Below, in pieces: positions 8,769-21,599 of a stretch of 64,000 nucleotides of DNA. The DNA is taken from NCBI GenBank assembly GCA_947499725.1, contig CANMPK010000001.1:930001-994000 (forward strand). Direction: 5' to 3'. The position numbers were made by a program, and so were the translations under genes. The notes beneath the pieces were generated by a model. It was not told the origin of the DNA. It searched no databases and saw only the letters and a list, made by a program, of their open reading frames with translations. The DNA is from an uncultured Paracoccaceae bacterium. GTDB lineage: Bacteria; Pseudomonadota; Alphaproteobacteria; Rhodobacterales; Rhodobacteraceae. Within the stretch, counting starts at the first letter, position 1; the number at the start of each line of letters is the position of its first letter.

Positions 8769-9204
8769 TCCAAATCCGCCCGCGAATTGTGGCAAAACCA
8801 AGGCAAAACCTTTAAAAAAGGTTAAGGAATTGAGTGATATTCCCCTTAAAACAAAGGGGTTACGCGGGTTTTTGCCCATTTAGGCTATTGTTTCCTATTT
8901 TGTGCCCAACTTTTTCCTAATTTGCTCTAGCGGCAACGAATTTCCCATGTCATAACACAGATATCGCAGCGCAGATCGCGGCGCGGGCAACACGGTGGCA
9001 ACATCATCGCCCACACCACTTAATCCAGACGCGCGACAAAAGACATTGGGTCGCTGAACGGTGGAAGGTCCCTCCAGGGTCAACTCTCTCTGACCTCGAC
9101 ATTCCTGCCTCAGCGACCCAAATGATCTTTTCCCCCACACATAAGCAAGCGGACAAAGCGTAAACCCTCTTTCCAAACCCGCCCATCTGCCCTATGCCGC
9201 CCGC
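8769..9204. other. 436-bp intergenic region, no protein gene seen
   Basis: Contains two short hairpins near the preceding stop (AACCTT/AAGGTT around 8808-8823 and CCCCTT/AAGGGG around 8841-8858) that may end the crotonase-family transcript, and the long hairpin listed at 9046-9121. Reading frames here lack ribosome sites and normal composition. The promoter of trmFO must lie in the last part. Confidence 0.5.
9046..9121. other. Long perfect-ended hairpin, possible small RNA or palindromic element
   Basis: TTGGGTCGCTGA (9046-9057) is exactly complementary to TCAGCGACCCAA (9110-9121). Inside, GGAA/TTCC and AGGTC/GACCT extend the pairing, so the whole 76 bp can fold into one rod. Four Ts follow on either strand, so it could serve as a terminator or be a small RNA. 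It does not carry the conserved SRP RNA apical motif. Confidence 0.4.
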
Positions 9205-10539
9205 ATGACAGAGACATTGCATATCATCGGCGGCGGCATGGCCGGATCAGAGGCAGCTTGGCAAGCGGCCAACATGGGCGTCAAAGTGGTCATCCACGAG
9301 ATGCGCCCAAAGGTCGAAACCTTCGCGCACCGCACTGGCAGCTTGGCCGAGATGGTGTGCTCCAACTCTTTCCGCTCAGATGACGACGAACAAAACGCCG
9401 TCGGCCTGCTGCATTGGGAAATGCGCGCGGCCAACGGGTTGATCATGCAAACCGCTGACAAACACCGCCTGCCTGCGGGCGGCGCTTTGGCGGTAGATCG
9501 TGATCCTTTCGCAGAATCCGTCACGCAGGCGCTGAAAGATCATCCCAATGTCACTGTCGAATATGGCGAAATCACAGAACTGCCCACCGAAGGCCATTGG
9601 ATCATCGCCACTGGCCCACTGACCTCTCAAGGTCTGGGCGCTGCCATCCAAGCCGAAACCGGCGCAGATGCACTTGCCTTCTTTGATGCCATCGCGCCAA
9701 TTGTCTATGCTGAAAGCGTCAACATGGACGTGGCATGGATGCAGTCCCGCTATGACAAAGGCGAAACCGAGGCCGAGCAAAAAGCCTACCTCAACTGCCC
9801 CATGACCAAAGAGCAGCACGAAGCCTTTATCGACGCGCTTCTAGCCGCTGACAAAACCGAATTCCACGAAGGCGAAACCGCTGGCTATTTCGACGGCTGC
9901 CTGCCCATCGAAGTCATGGCCGAACGCGGCCGCGAAACGCTTCGTCATGGCCCGATGAAACCTGTCGGCCTGACAAACGCCCATGATCCAGAAAACAAAC
10001 CCTACGCCGTTGTCCAGCTCCGCCGCGACAACGCGCTTGGCACGCTGTACAACATCGTCGGTTTCCAAACCAAAATGAAATACGGCGCACAGACCGAGGT
10101 GTTCAAAATGATCCCGGGTCTGGAAAACGCCTCCTTCGCGCGCCTTGGCGGTATCCACCGCAACACCTTCATCAACTCGCCCACCCTGCTGGACGATCAG
10201 ATGCGCCTGAAGTCCAAACCGCATATCCGTTTCGCCGGCCAAATCACCGGCGTCGAAGGCTATGTGGAAAGTGCAGCCATGGGTCTGTTGGCAGGCCGTT
10301 TGGCCGCAGCAGAAATTCTGGGCCAAGACTTGCCAACCGCGCCGCTGAACACAGCCATGGGCGCATTGGTGCATCACATCACCGGCGGCGCCGAAGCCAA
10401 GACATTCCAACCGATGAATGTGAACTTCGGATTGTTCCAACCGGTCGAAGGTCTGAAAGGTGGCCGCCGCGGTCGCAAAGATCGCTACAAAGCCTACACC
10501 GATCGCGCCAAAACCGAATGGCAGGCGTGGCTCGACTAA
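9205..10539 (+). CDS. trmFO: Methylenetetrahydrofolate-tRNA-(uracil-5-)-methyltransferase TrmFO
   Basis: Folate- and FAD-dependent enzyme that makes 5-methyluridine at position 54 of tRNAs. The 444 residues begin with the FAD-binding Rossmann motif [13 protein letters not shown] (7-19). The family blocks [10 protein letters not shown] (near 51-60), [14 protein letters not shown] with a conserved Cys near 233, and the C-terminal NVNFGLFQP are present. Length matches the family. The ATG lacks a clear ribosome site. It replaces TrmA, the S-adenosylmethionine-dependent enzyme of E. coli. Confidence 0.95.
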   Translation: MTETLHIIGGGMAGSEAAWQAANMGVKVVIHEMRPKVETFAHRTGSLAEMVCSNSFRSDDDEQNAVGLLHWEMRAANGLIMQTADKHRLPAGGALAVDRDPFAESVTQALKDHPNVTVEYGEITELPTEGHWIIATGPLTSQGLGAAIQAETGADALAFFDAIAPIVYAESVNMDVAWMQSRYDKGETEAEQKAYLNCPMTKEQHEAFIDALLAADKTEFHEGETAGYFDGCLPIEVMAERGRETLRHGPMKPVGLTNAHDPENKPYAVVQLRRDNALGTLYNIVGFQTKMKYGAQTEVFKMIPGLENASFARLGGIHRNTFINSPTLLDDQMRLKSKPHIRFAGQITGVEGYVESAAMGLLAGRLAAAEILGQDLPTAPLNTAMGALVHHITGGAEAKTFQPMNVNFGLFQPVEGLKGGRRGRKDRYKAYTDRAKTEWQAWLD

Positions 10540-10691
10540 GCCCCGCGCAAAGCGCCCCAAAACGAATGTGACATTTCAGCGATTCAAAGGGGCGAATTGC
10601 ACAATTAACAGAACTTCCATAGGCACGCGCTTTGCCTTAACCCTTTGCCCTGCTAATTTGCCCCCAAACACACTCGCAGCGCAGGCGTTTT

Positions 10692-11552
10692 ATGACCTTT
10701 AAAACCCGTTTCGCCCCGTCTCCAACAGGGCCTTTGCATCTGGGCCACGCCTATTCCGCCATACTGGCCTATGAACAAGCCAAGGCCCAAGGCGGCCAAT
10801 TCCTGCTGCGCATTGAAGACATCGATCAATCCCGCTCGCGTCCCCATTGGGAAGCGCAGATTTATGAGGATTTAGAATGGCTTGGCCTGACATGGGAAAC
10901 CCCTGTCATGCGCCAATCTGATCGCACATCAGCCTATCGCGCTGCCTTAGATAAACTGCAAGATCTAGGCCTGCTTTACCCATGCACCTGCCGCCGCGCC
11001 GACATCGAGGCGGCAGCATCCGCTCCTCAAGAAGGCGTTTCGCAATTCGGCCCAGATGGGCGGATCTACCCAGGAACCTGCCGCCATAAAAAGGTTAACG
11101 ACGCAGCGAGCGATGCAGTGCTGCGTTTGAACCTCGAAAAGGCTTTGGATCTTCTTGAAAATCTAACATTTTCAGAAGTTGGCCCGCTGCACGAAGGCAC
11201 ACATAAAATAAACAAATCCAATATGTTACGAGACGTTGGTGATGTTATCTTGCTCAGACGCGGCATGAACAGCAGCTATCACCTGTCTGTGGTGGTCGAT
11301 GACGCAGATCAGGGCATCACACAGGTGACACGCGGCGCAGACCTCTGGGAGGCCACGCAAATTCATGTGGTTTTACAAAGACTTCTGGGTTTTTCCGTGC
11401 CCGCGTATCATCACCATGATTTGATCCGTGACGACGCAGGCAAGCGCCTTGCGAAACGTGACGACGCCAAATCCATCGCCACTTTTCGCGAACAAGGCGC
11501 TAGTCGTTCTGATGTTTATGAAATGATTGGGCGTAAACCATTGGTTCCATAA
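10692..11552 (+). CDS. gluQ: Glutamyl-Q tRNA(Asp) synthetase
   Basis: Truncated GluRS paralogue that attaches glutamate to queuosine in the anticodon of tRNA-Asp. At 286 residues it keeps only the catalytic domain. The class I signature reads RFAPSPTGPLHLGHAYSA (6-23); Zn-binding cysteines appear in YPCTCRRADI and GTCRHK, and a KMSKS-like loop reads KRLAKRDD. There is no anticodon-binding domain, which separates it from GltX. Its 3' end overlaps the convergent hisI by 53 bp. Confidence 0.93.
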   Translation: MTFKTRFAPSPTGPLHLGHAYSAILAYEQAKAQGGQFLLRIEDIDQSRSRPHWEAQIYEDLEWLGLTWETPVMRQSDRTSAYRAALDKLQDLGLLYPCTCRRADIEAAASAPQEGVSQFGPDGRIYPGTCRHKKVNDAASDAVLRLNLEKALDLLENLTFSEVGPLHEGTHKINKSNMLRDVGDVILLRRGMNSSYHLSVVVDDADQGITQVTRGADLWEATQIHVVLQRLLGFSVPAYHHHDLIRDDAGKRLAKRDDAKSIATFREQGASRSDVYEMIGRKPLVP

Positions 11553-11892
11553 GGATTTTTTCCTGACCCTCGTCAACAGAGGTATAGAAACACGTCCGCC
11601 GCATCGTGTGACAGGCCGCCCCTTTTTGGTTCACAAACACCAACAAACAATCGCGATCACAATCAATGCGAAAATCCACCAATTCCTGCGTATGCCCGCT
11701 CGTCTGACCTTTGATCCAAAACGCTTGGCGCGACCGAGACCAATAGGTCACCTGCCGCGTTTCTATTGTCTTTTCAATGGCTTCCGCATTCATCCAAGCC
11801 ATCATCAACACTTCGTTCGTGTCTGCATCCTGCGCAATCGCAGGGATCAAACCGTCTGAGTTGAATTTCAAAGACTCAACATCAAATGTCAT
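11500..11892 (-). CDS. hisI: Phosphoribosyl-AMP cyclohydrolase
   Basis: Third step of histidine synthesis, opening the adenine ring of phosphoribosyl-AMP. The 130 residues contain the Zn/Mg-binding set: YWSRSR and W-KGQTSGH, DCDRDCLLVFVNQ split by two cysteines, and the C-terminal ACHTMRRTCFY. HisE is not fused, as usual in alphaproteobacteria. AAAGGA precedes the ATG. The last 53 bp overlap gluQ on the opposite strand. Confidence 0.95.
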   Translation of the reverse strand: MTFDVESLKFNSDGLIPAIAQDADTNEVLMMAWMNAEAIEKTIETRQVTYWSRSRQAFWIKGQTSGHTQELVDFRIDCDRDCLLVFVNQKGAACHTMRRTCFYTSVDEGQEKILMEPMVYAQSFHKHQND

Positions 11893-11957
11893 GACGAATT
11901 CCTTTGCATCTCTTTGCAGGGCCTCTATCTATGAAAGACAGGAAGAAGGAAACAAAA

Positions 11958-12410
11958 ATGTCCGGTGAAAACGATCTCATCAAGTTGTATTCAGGTCAAA
12001 TCCTTGGCCTTGCAGCCGATATGCCTTTCACCGAACGCTTGTCTGATCCAGATGGAACAGCCAAAAAACGCTCGCCTCTTTGCGGCTCCACGATCACCGT
12101 AGACATCAAGCTAACTGACGGAAAAATAACAGAATTTGGCCAAGACGTAAAAGCCTGCGCCCTTGGGCAAGCAGCGGCTTCTGTCGTTTCACGTAATGTG
12201 ATCGGCTGCACCCGCGCGCAAGTTCAAGCAGGCCGTGACGCTTTGAAAGTCATGCTGCAAGAAGACGGCCCAACCCCAGCTGCGCCTTTTGATGGCCTAG
12301 AGGTTCTGCGCCCTGCCCGCGACTACCGCAATCGCCACGCATCGATCATGCTGTGCTTTGACACAACGCTTGAAGCACTGGATCAAGCCGAACAATCCGC
12401 CTGCGCCTAA
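11958..12410 (+). CDS. IscU/NifU-like iron-sulfur cluster scaffold protein
   Basis: A 150-residue protein of the NifU N-terminal (IscU-like) family. The three scaffold cysteines are recognisable: PLCGSTITVDI, KACALGQAAASVVS, and SIMLCFDTTLEAL near the C-terminus. An upstream in-frame ATG at 11904 exists, but AGGAAGAAGGA lies just before the ATG at 11958, so that start is chosen. It is divergent from hisI. It may supply or store Fe-S clusters; it stands alone here without the suf operon. Confidence 0.85.
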   Translation: MSGENDLIKLYSGQILGLAADMPFTERLSDPDGTAKKRSPLCGSTITVDIKLTDGKITEFGQDVKACALGQAAASVVSRNVIGCTRAQVQAGRDALKVMLQEDGPTPAAPFDGLEVLRPARDYRNRHASIMLCFDTTLEALDQAEQSACA

Positions 12411-12426
12411 CCCCATATCAATAAAC

Positions 12427-12463
12427 AAAAAAACGCCGCACGATCCGGGGGGAAAGTGCGGCG
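12427..12463 (-). terminator. Rho-independent terminator of the SOS small-protein transcript
   Basis: On the minus strand CGCCGCAC (12456-12463 arm) pairs with GTGCGGCG and is followed by seven Ts (12427-12433). It closes the transcript that starts near 12785. Confidence 0.8.
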
Positions 12464-12613
12464 CAGTATGCGTTTTGATGCCAGTGTTCCAAATGGATAT
12501 GTGAGGCAGACCCATCAAGACTTTGGGACAGGCAGTGTCAGTCGAAACGTATAAATTGTGGGGACAGAATACGTAGAACAGCCAACATCAAACGCTAGGC
12601 AGAAGGTAAAAGG

Positions 12614-12736
12614 TTAAGCCATTCCAGGCACATGCAGGGCAACAACCATCATCACAACCAAAGCCCCAGCCCCAATTGCATCTTGCAGCAATGTAGATTG
12701 GGAATTGCGAACCACTGTTTTGATCTGTGTGAACAT
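12614..12736 (-). CDS. 40-residue single-pass membrane protein, predicted SOS-controlled
   Basis: A short gene with a good ribosome site (AGGAG, 6 bases before the ATG). The peptide has a basic, polar N-terminus (MFTQIKTVVRNSQST) and a hydrophobic stretch from about residue 20 to 36 (AIGAGALVVMMVVALHV), so it should sit once in the inner membrane with the N-terminus inside. A TACAAT -10 box, an array of LexA-type sites upstream and a clean terminator downstream frame it as its own transcription unit. I do not recognise a named family. By size, topology and SOS control it recalls SidA, the SOS-induced division inhibitor of Caulobacter, but sequence homology is not claimed. Confidence 0.75.
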   Translation of the reverse strand: MFTQIKTVVRNSQSTLLQDAIGAGALVVMMVVALHVPGMA

Positions 12737-12772
12737 GTTTTGCTCCTGCGCTCAAATCTTTGTTGCTTATTT

Positions 12773-12838
12773 GTTCTCATTTTTCGTTCTCATTGTAAAG
12801 AACTTTTTGAGAACATTTGAGAACATTTCTATGAGAAC
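12773..12838 (-). promoter_or_regulatory. Cluster of LexA-type SOS boxes over the small-protein promoter
   Basis: GAAC-TTTTTGA-GAAC (12800-12814) is an exact GAAC-N7-GAAC direct repeat, the alphaproteobacterial LexA consensus. Further GAAC copies lie at 12821 and 12835, and GTTC copies at 12773 and 12786, giving six half-sites in 66 bp. The site sits just upstream of, and next to, a minus-strand TACAAT -10 box (12792-12797), as expected for repression. Confidence 0.75.
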
Positions 12839-12842
12839 AAAG

Positions 12843-17197
<4,355 letters not shown>

Positions 17198-17238
17198 CTA
17201 TTTATCCATTAGATAAATCGGGGCGCTGGCTGCGTCTA

Positions 17239-17260
17239 GCGCCCTTTGAGCAAAGGGCGC
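17239..17260 (-). terminator. Hairpin just after ctrA
   Basis: GCGCCCTTT and AAAGGGCGC form a 9-10 bp stem with a tiny loop, six bases after the ctrA TAG stop. No T-run follows on the minus strand, so it is terminator-like rather than a certain terminator. Confidence 0.45.
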
Positions 17261-17265
17261 ATTTC

Positions 17266-17985
17266 CTAAGCCTGAAGTGCGATATCAGGGCTGATTTCTG
17301 CCCCATCACCATCTGGATCACGCAGGACATACCCGCGCCCCCAAACCGTTTCGATATAGTTGTCACCCTCTGTCGCCTCACTGAGCTTTTTGCGCAGCTT
17401 ACAAATGAACACATCAATGATCTTAAGTTCCGGTTAGTCCATGCCGCCATAAAGATGGTTTAAAAACATTTCTTTTGTCAGCGTGGTGCCTTTGCGCAGC
17501 GAAAGCAGCTCTAACATTTGATATTCTTTGCCAGTCAGATGAACTGGCGCGCCATCCACATTGGCGGTTTTCGCATCAAGGTTTACAGAAACACGGCCCG
17601 TTTTGATGACGGATTGTGAATGCCCTTTGGAGCGACGAATGATGGCATGAATACGTGCGACCAATTCTTCGCGGTGAAACGGTTTGGTCAGATAATCGTC
17701 TGCCCCGTACCCAAATCCTTTGAGCTTGCTTTCAGTATCGTCTGAGCCGGACAAAATAAGAATGGGCGTATCGATCCGAGCCAAGCGCAATTGGCGCAGC
17801 ACATCGTGCCCCAACATGTCTGGCAAACCGAGGTCTAGTAGAATCAAATCGTAGTCATAAAGCTTTGCTAGATCGATCCCTTCTTCCCCTAAGTCCGTAG
17901 AATAGACGTTTAAGTTCGCATGGGTGAGCATGATTTCAATGCTCTTTGCAGTTGCTGGATCATCTTCAATTAACAAAACACGCAT
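17266..17985 (-). pseudogene. ctrA: Cell-cycle response regulator CtrA, interrupted by an in-frame stop
   Basis: OmpR-class regulator that in alphaproteobacteria controls motility, cell-cycle and gene-transfer functions. The receiver domain is complete (Asp8/Asp9, phospho-acceptor Asp51 in [10 protein letters not shown], Lys101). The winged helix begins, but after LYGGMD the codon is TAA (17434-17436). The same frame continues without a shift through [17 protein letters not shown] and [12 protein letters not shown] to a TAG at 17266, giving the normal ~239 codons. CtrA normally reads DEPELKI here, so one base change GAA to TAA explains it. The 183-residue product would lack the recognition helix and wing. 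It may be a real nonsense allele or a sequencing error. A GGAG site precedes the ATG. Confidence 0.9.
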
Positions 17986-18035
17986 TTAAATCACTCCGGT
18001 CGCAGCAGGGCTTTGGTTACTTCACCCGCAAATTC

Positions 18036-18050
18036 TTAAATTCATATTAA
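18036..18050 (-). promoter_or_regulatory. Perfect CtrA binding box upstream of ctrA
   Basis: TTAA-ATTCATA-TTAA matches the full CtrA consensus TTAA-N7-TTAA, 51 bp before the ctrA start. It implies autoregulation, as known in Caulobacter. A GATTC (GANTC, CcrM methylation type) lies at 18070-18074 just upstream. Confidence 0.75.
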
Positions 18051-18077
18051 AATCTAGATACAGCTAACCGATTCCCT

Positions 18078-18356
18078 TTAAAGTTGTCTATATTTTTGCA
18101 AAGACGTCGTCTTCAAAGCGTCTTCACCGAACTCTTTAATGGCATGTATCCATTGCAAAAACTCTTCTTCCGATAAGTTATATCGCCTCAAAGCTTCTTC
18201 TTGCGTGATCAACCCGTATAAAACTCCACGCACAACCGCAGCCTTACGTGATGCAACCCAACGCCTTGTGTTGGTTGGCGGCAAATCCGATTGGGAGAAC
18301 ACCTGCCCATTCGGTAATGTCACCGTGCGGTGACCATCGATCTTTTTCAAAAACAT
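18078..18356 (-). CDS. sciP: SciP-like CtrA inhibitory protein (DUF1153)
   Basis: A 92-residue DUF1153 helix-turn-helix protein. The family core is clear: LPPTNTRRWVASRKAAVV, then LITQEEALRRYNLSEEEFLQW and a basic tail ending KYRQL. In Caulobacter SciP binds CtrA and blocks activation of its promoters. GGGAAG lies before the ATG at 18356, which is preferred over the upstream ATG at 18392. It sits directly upstream of ctrA on the same strand (92 bp apart) and is intact although ctrA is interrupted. Confidence 0.88.
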   Translation of the reverse strand: MFLKKIDGHRTVTLPNGQVFSQSDLPPTNTRRWVASRKAAVVRGVLYGLITQEEALRRYNLSEEEFLQWIHAIKEFGEDALKTTSLQKYRQL

Positions 18357-18396
18357 CGTATCTTCCCTTTCGTAAGGGTAGACTGACCGCACAGCC

Positions 18397-18410
18397 TTAA
18401 TGAGGTTTAA
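18397..18410 (-). promoter_or_regulatory. Possible imperfect CtrA box upstream of sciP
   Basis: TTAA-TGAGGT-TTAA, with a 6-base rather than 7-base spacer, about 40 bp upstream of the sciP start. CtrA activates sciP in Caulobacter; spacing makes this a weak call. Confidence 0.35.
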
Positions 18411-18478
18411 AACTGGGTCTTGAGAGTAGTTCGGATTTACCTATATTCCTGTCTTTCGTCCCTTAACGGAGATCCGCC

Positions 18479-19624
18479 ATGCCGCTGGATACGAAACACC
18501 CTTTGAACTCTCTTGGATTTGCCAAGCCCCCGTCTGAAACACGGGTTGTTGTGGCTATGTCTGGTGGTGTGGATAGCTCTGTTGTGGCAGCGCAGTTGGC
18601 CGATGAAGGCTATGACGTGGTTGGTGTCACATTGCAGCTGTACGATCATGGTGCCGCTTTGGCCAAGAAAGGCGCGTGCTGTGCTGGGATCGACATTCAT
18701 GACGCACGCCGCGTGGCCGAGGAAAAGGGATTTCCGCATTACGTTTTGGACTATGAGAACATTTTCCAAGACGCGGTGATTGATGAGTTTGCAGATAGCT
18801 ATTTGGCAGGCGCAACGCCTGTGCCCTGTATTCGTTGCAATGAGCGTGTGAAGTTCAAAGACCTGCTGGAGACAGCCAAGGATTTGGACGCGGACTGCAT
18901 GGCGACGGGCCATTACATTCAGCGCATGATGGGCAACAATGGCCCAGAGTTGCATTCAGCAGCGGATGCGCAGCGCGATCAGAGTTATTTCTTGTTTTCA
19001 ACCACGCCTGAGCAATTGGATTACCTGCGTTTTCCATTGGGTCACCTGCCTAACAAAGACGCAACTCGCGCTTTGGCAGCAGAATACGGGCTGGCCGTGG
19101 CGGATAAGCCAGACAGCCAAGACATTTGCTTTGTGCCTAACGGGAACTATGCGCAGGTGATTGAAAAGCTGCGCCCTGGTGCTGCGGAACCGGGCGAGAT
19201 CGTTGATCAAGATGGCAATGTGCGTGGCACGCATAATGGTGTGATCCACTACACGATTGGCCAGCGTCGTGGTTTGGGCATTGGCGGGCTCAGCGAGCCT
19301 GTTTATGTGGTGAAATTGGACGTCGATAAAAAGCAGGTCATCATTGGCCCAAAAGAGATGCTCTCGACCCGGATCGTGCCAGTGCGCGAGATCAACTGGC
19401 TTGGGGATGTCCCCTTTGACAGCAAGGAAGAGTGGCACATGTCTGTAAAAGTGCGCTCTACTCGTCCGCCGCGTGAGGCAATCATTCGACCGACTGGGCC
19501 GACCACTGCCAACGTCGAGCTACTGACACCTGAGGAAGGCGTTTCACCGGGTCAGGCTTGCGTGTTTTACGACAATGATAGCTCTCGCATCTTTGGTGGC
19601 GGCTGGATTTGGCGCGGCGAATAA
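18479..19624 (+). CDS. mnmA: tRNA-specific 2-thiouridylase MnmA
   Basis: Adds sulfur to U34 of tRNA-Lys, -Glu and -Gln using sulfur relayed from a cysteine desulfurase. The 381 residues start with the PP-loop ATPase motif SGGVDSS (28-34); catalytic cysteines lie in PCIRCNE (117/120) and SQDICFVP near 217. GGAG is 8 bases before the ATG. The gene is convergent with lpxB, six bases apart. Confidence 0.96.
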   Translation: MPLDTKHPLNSLGFAKPPSETRVVVAMSGGVDSSVVAAQLADEGYDVVGVTLQLYDHGAALAKKGACCAGIDIHDARRVAEEKGFPHYVLDYENIFQDAVIDEFADSYLAGATPVPCIRCNERVKFKDLLETAKDLDADCMATGHYIQRMMGNNGPELHSAADAQRDQSYFLFSTTPEQLDYLRFPLGHLPNKDATRALAAEYGLAVADKPDSQDICFVPNGNYAQVIEKLRPGAAEPGEIVDQDGNVRGTHNGVIHYTIGQRRGLGIGGLSEPVYVVKLDVDKKQVIIGPKEMLSTRIVPVREINWLGDVPFDSKEEWHMSVKVRSTRPPREAIIRPTGPTTANVELLTPEEGVSPGQACVFYDNDSSRIFGGGWIWRGE

Positions 19625-19630
19625 AACGCT

Positions 19631-20794
19631 TTAAGCCTCTGACAGACCATCCAAAATAGCACGCGCCGCTTTGACGCCGGCTTCTTCTTGACCTCTTCCG
19701 AGCAAACGCATTGTATCTGTGACCACTTGCTGTTGCGCCGAAGGGTCAGCCAATACATTAAGCACCCCCTGCGCAATGTGATCTGGCTGGCAGGCCTCAC
19801 CGATGAATTCCGGTATGTGCCGTGTGTCTGTTACCAAGTTTGGTAAAGTGACGGTATCGATCAGCAACATGCGCTTCATAATCATACGGCTGATTTTATT
19901 CACATCGTAAGCAATGACCATTGGTGTGCTCGCAGCGCAAAGCTCTAAAGAAACCGTACCTGACGCGGCCACCGCGACATCTGCGGTTTTGAACGCGGAT
20001 CGTTTATGGGCTGCGAAAGTCTCTGCCTCGAGGCCTCGTGGGTCTAAGGTCGTAAGCGAACACGGCTGATCTGCCGTCATTTCTTCGATCATCTCGGCCA
20101 CGGGTGCTGCTGCTGGCAGCACAAACTGAACCTCTGGCCGCGCTTGGCGGATCATGTCGAGGGCTGGTAGGAAAATCGGTAAAAGGCGTGACACCTCGCC
20201 TTTGCGGCTGCCTGGCAAGACCAAAACCATCGGATCATCTGAAATGCGATAATGTGCTTTGAACGCGGCGATCTCTTGATCGTTCGCAACGGGCTCGGCG
20301 ACAACAGGATGCCCCACAAAATCGCAACGCATGCCGTGAGCCTGCATGTAAGGCGGTTCAAACGGTAAAAGCGCGAGGACTTGATCGACGATCCCCGCCA
20401 TCTTCTCTGCGCGTTTTGGGCGCCAAGCCCAGACAGATGGCGCAACATAGTGCACGATGCGTGTGTCGCCAGCCTCGCGCACCAGTTTCGCAACGCGCAG
20501 GCAGAAATCAGGACTATCAATCGTCACAACCACATCTGGTTGAAAGGCGGCGATAGCTTTGGCGCATTCTTTGATGCGGCGTTTCAAGTGAAAGTACTTG
20601 GGCAGGATTTCCACAAGGCCCATGACAGAGAGTTCCTGCATCGGGAACTGGCTGCTCAGTCCTTCGGCCTGCATCAACGAGCCACCGACACCTCGAAATT
20701 CAATATCGGTGGGGCTTTCTGCCTTAAGGCCACGCATCAAAGACGCGCCCAGTTTGTCACCGGACAGCTCGCCTGCGATCACGTAGACCTTCAT
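19631..20794 (-). CDS. lpxB: Lipid-A-disaccharide synthase
   Basis: Glycosyltransferase that joins UDP-diacylglucosamine and lipid X in lipid A synthesis at the inner membrane. The 387 residues carry VIAGELSGDKLGASLM at the N-terminus, VVTIDSPDFCLRVA, APSVWAWRPKRAEK, VLPGSRKGEV and the acceptor/UDP region AASGTVSLELCA. The ATG at 20794 overlaps the lpxI stop (TGATG); a GTG one codon upstream is less likely. It is the last gene of the long envelope cluster. Confidence 0.96.
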   Translation of the reverse strand: MKVYVIAGELSGDKLGASLMRGLKAESPTDIEFRGVGGSLMQAEGLSSQFPMQELSVMGLVEILPKYFHLKRRIKECAKAIAAFQPDVVVTIDSPDFCLRVAKLVREAGDTRIVHYVAPSVWAWRPKRAEKMAGIVDQVLALLPFEPPYMQAHGMRCDFVGHPVVAEPVANDQEIAAFKAHYRISDDPMVLVLPGSRKGEVSRLLPIFLPALDMIRQARPEVQFVLPAAAPVAEMIEEMTADQPCSLTTLDPRGLEAETFAAHKRSAFKTADVAVAASGTVSLELCAASTPMVIAYDVNKISRMIMKRMLLIDTVTLPNLVTDTRHIPEFIGEACQPDHIAQGVLNVLADPSAQQQVVTDTMRLLGRGQEEAGVKAARAILDGLSEA

Positions 20795-21597
20795 CACAGA
20801 TCATCCTGTGCCAGCAGAAAGAGACCATGTTTTTCAACGGCCTTCTCGATCGCACTCCGGTCCAGTAGAAGCACTTTTTCGGCAGCGATCACCAACCCAG
20901 ACAGTCCTGCTTTTGCAACGTTTTCAATCGTTTGGGGGCCGATCGCAGGCATATCGACACGCAAGTCTTGCCCCGCCTTTGGGGCTTTAACGAAAACCCC
21001 CTTGCTGCGGCGCAAATGATCAGGCGTTTGCGCCACAAAACCAAGCAACGCGTCTGTGCCTTGTAGAGTTTCAATGCCCAAACAAAGGCCGGACGCAACC
21101 ACAACGCCCTGCCCCACATCCAGTGGTGCCATGTGCTGCAAGAAGCTGGTTGCTACCTTGATATCAGCTTGTTCTGGATCTTGCGGCATTTCGCCGGCAA
21201 TCAAACCGGCGGACGCGGTCAGCGCGGGCAAGAGGTCATGCGCCCCTACGACTTTGATCCCTTGATCTTCAAAGATTGCAATAATGAAGCGTAGCAAAGC
21301 GTCATCGCCTTGCTGGAAGGCCGCAGCGAGTTTTGGCGCCAATGCCATCATAAAGGGATCAAAGGCGGTTGGGTCCAATTGTGGACGGCTCATGCCGCCT
21401 GCAAAGACAATCTGATCGACGCCCTTCGCCTTCAGATCATCAAACAGGCCACCCAGTTGATCAAACCGATGTTCAATCGCCTTTAGCGAGGGGGCGCGTT
21501 CAACGCCCTTCAAACCAAAGATCAACGCCTGAGGGTGGGCCTGTGCCAGCTTCACCGGCAAGGCCCCAGAAGCTGCGAGGATTGCCAACTGTCCCAT
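20794..21597 (-). CDS. lpxI: UDP-2,3-diacylglucosamine pyrophosphatase LpxI
   Basis: Releases lipid X from UDP-diacylglucosamine, replacing LpxH in many alphaproteobacteria. The 267-residue protein has the LpxI (formerly DUF1009) pattern: LAILAASGALPVKLA at the start, IVFAGGMSRPQL, FRxx-type DDALLRFIIAIFEDQGI and the C-terminal DMPAIGPQTIENVAKAGLSGL. It lies between lpxA (2-bp gap) and lpxB (overlap), as expected for lipid A synthesis. Confidence 0.93.
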   Translation of the reverse strand: MGQLAILAASGALPVKLAQAHPQALIFGLKGVERAPSLKAIEHRFDQLGGLFDDLKAKGVDQIVFAGGMSRPQLDPTAFDPFMMALAPKLAAAFQQGDDALLRFIIAIFEDQGIKVVGAHDLLPALTASAGLIAGEMPQDPEQADIKVATSFLQHMAPLDVGQGVVVASGLCLGIETLQGTDALLGFVAQTPDHLRRSKGVFVKAPKAGQDLRVDMPAIGPQTIENVAKAGLSGLVIAAEKVLLLDRSAIEKAVEKHGLFLLAQDDL

Positions 21598-21599
21598 GA

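Noticed and set aside
8812-8825. TTAA-N6-TTAA as a CtrA site
   Set aside because: It is part of a small hairpin after the crotonase-family gene, has the wrong spacing and is not next to a promoter of a CtrA-type target.
9046-9121. SRP (4.5S) RNA
   Set aside because: The conserved apical GGTCAGG-CCGGAAGG-AGCAGCC motif is not present on either strand.
17239-17985. Frameshift as the cause of the short ctrA
   Set aside because: The frame after the stop is the same and encodes the normal CtrA C-terminus, so a substitution, not an insertion or deletion, is the cause.
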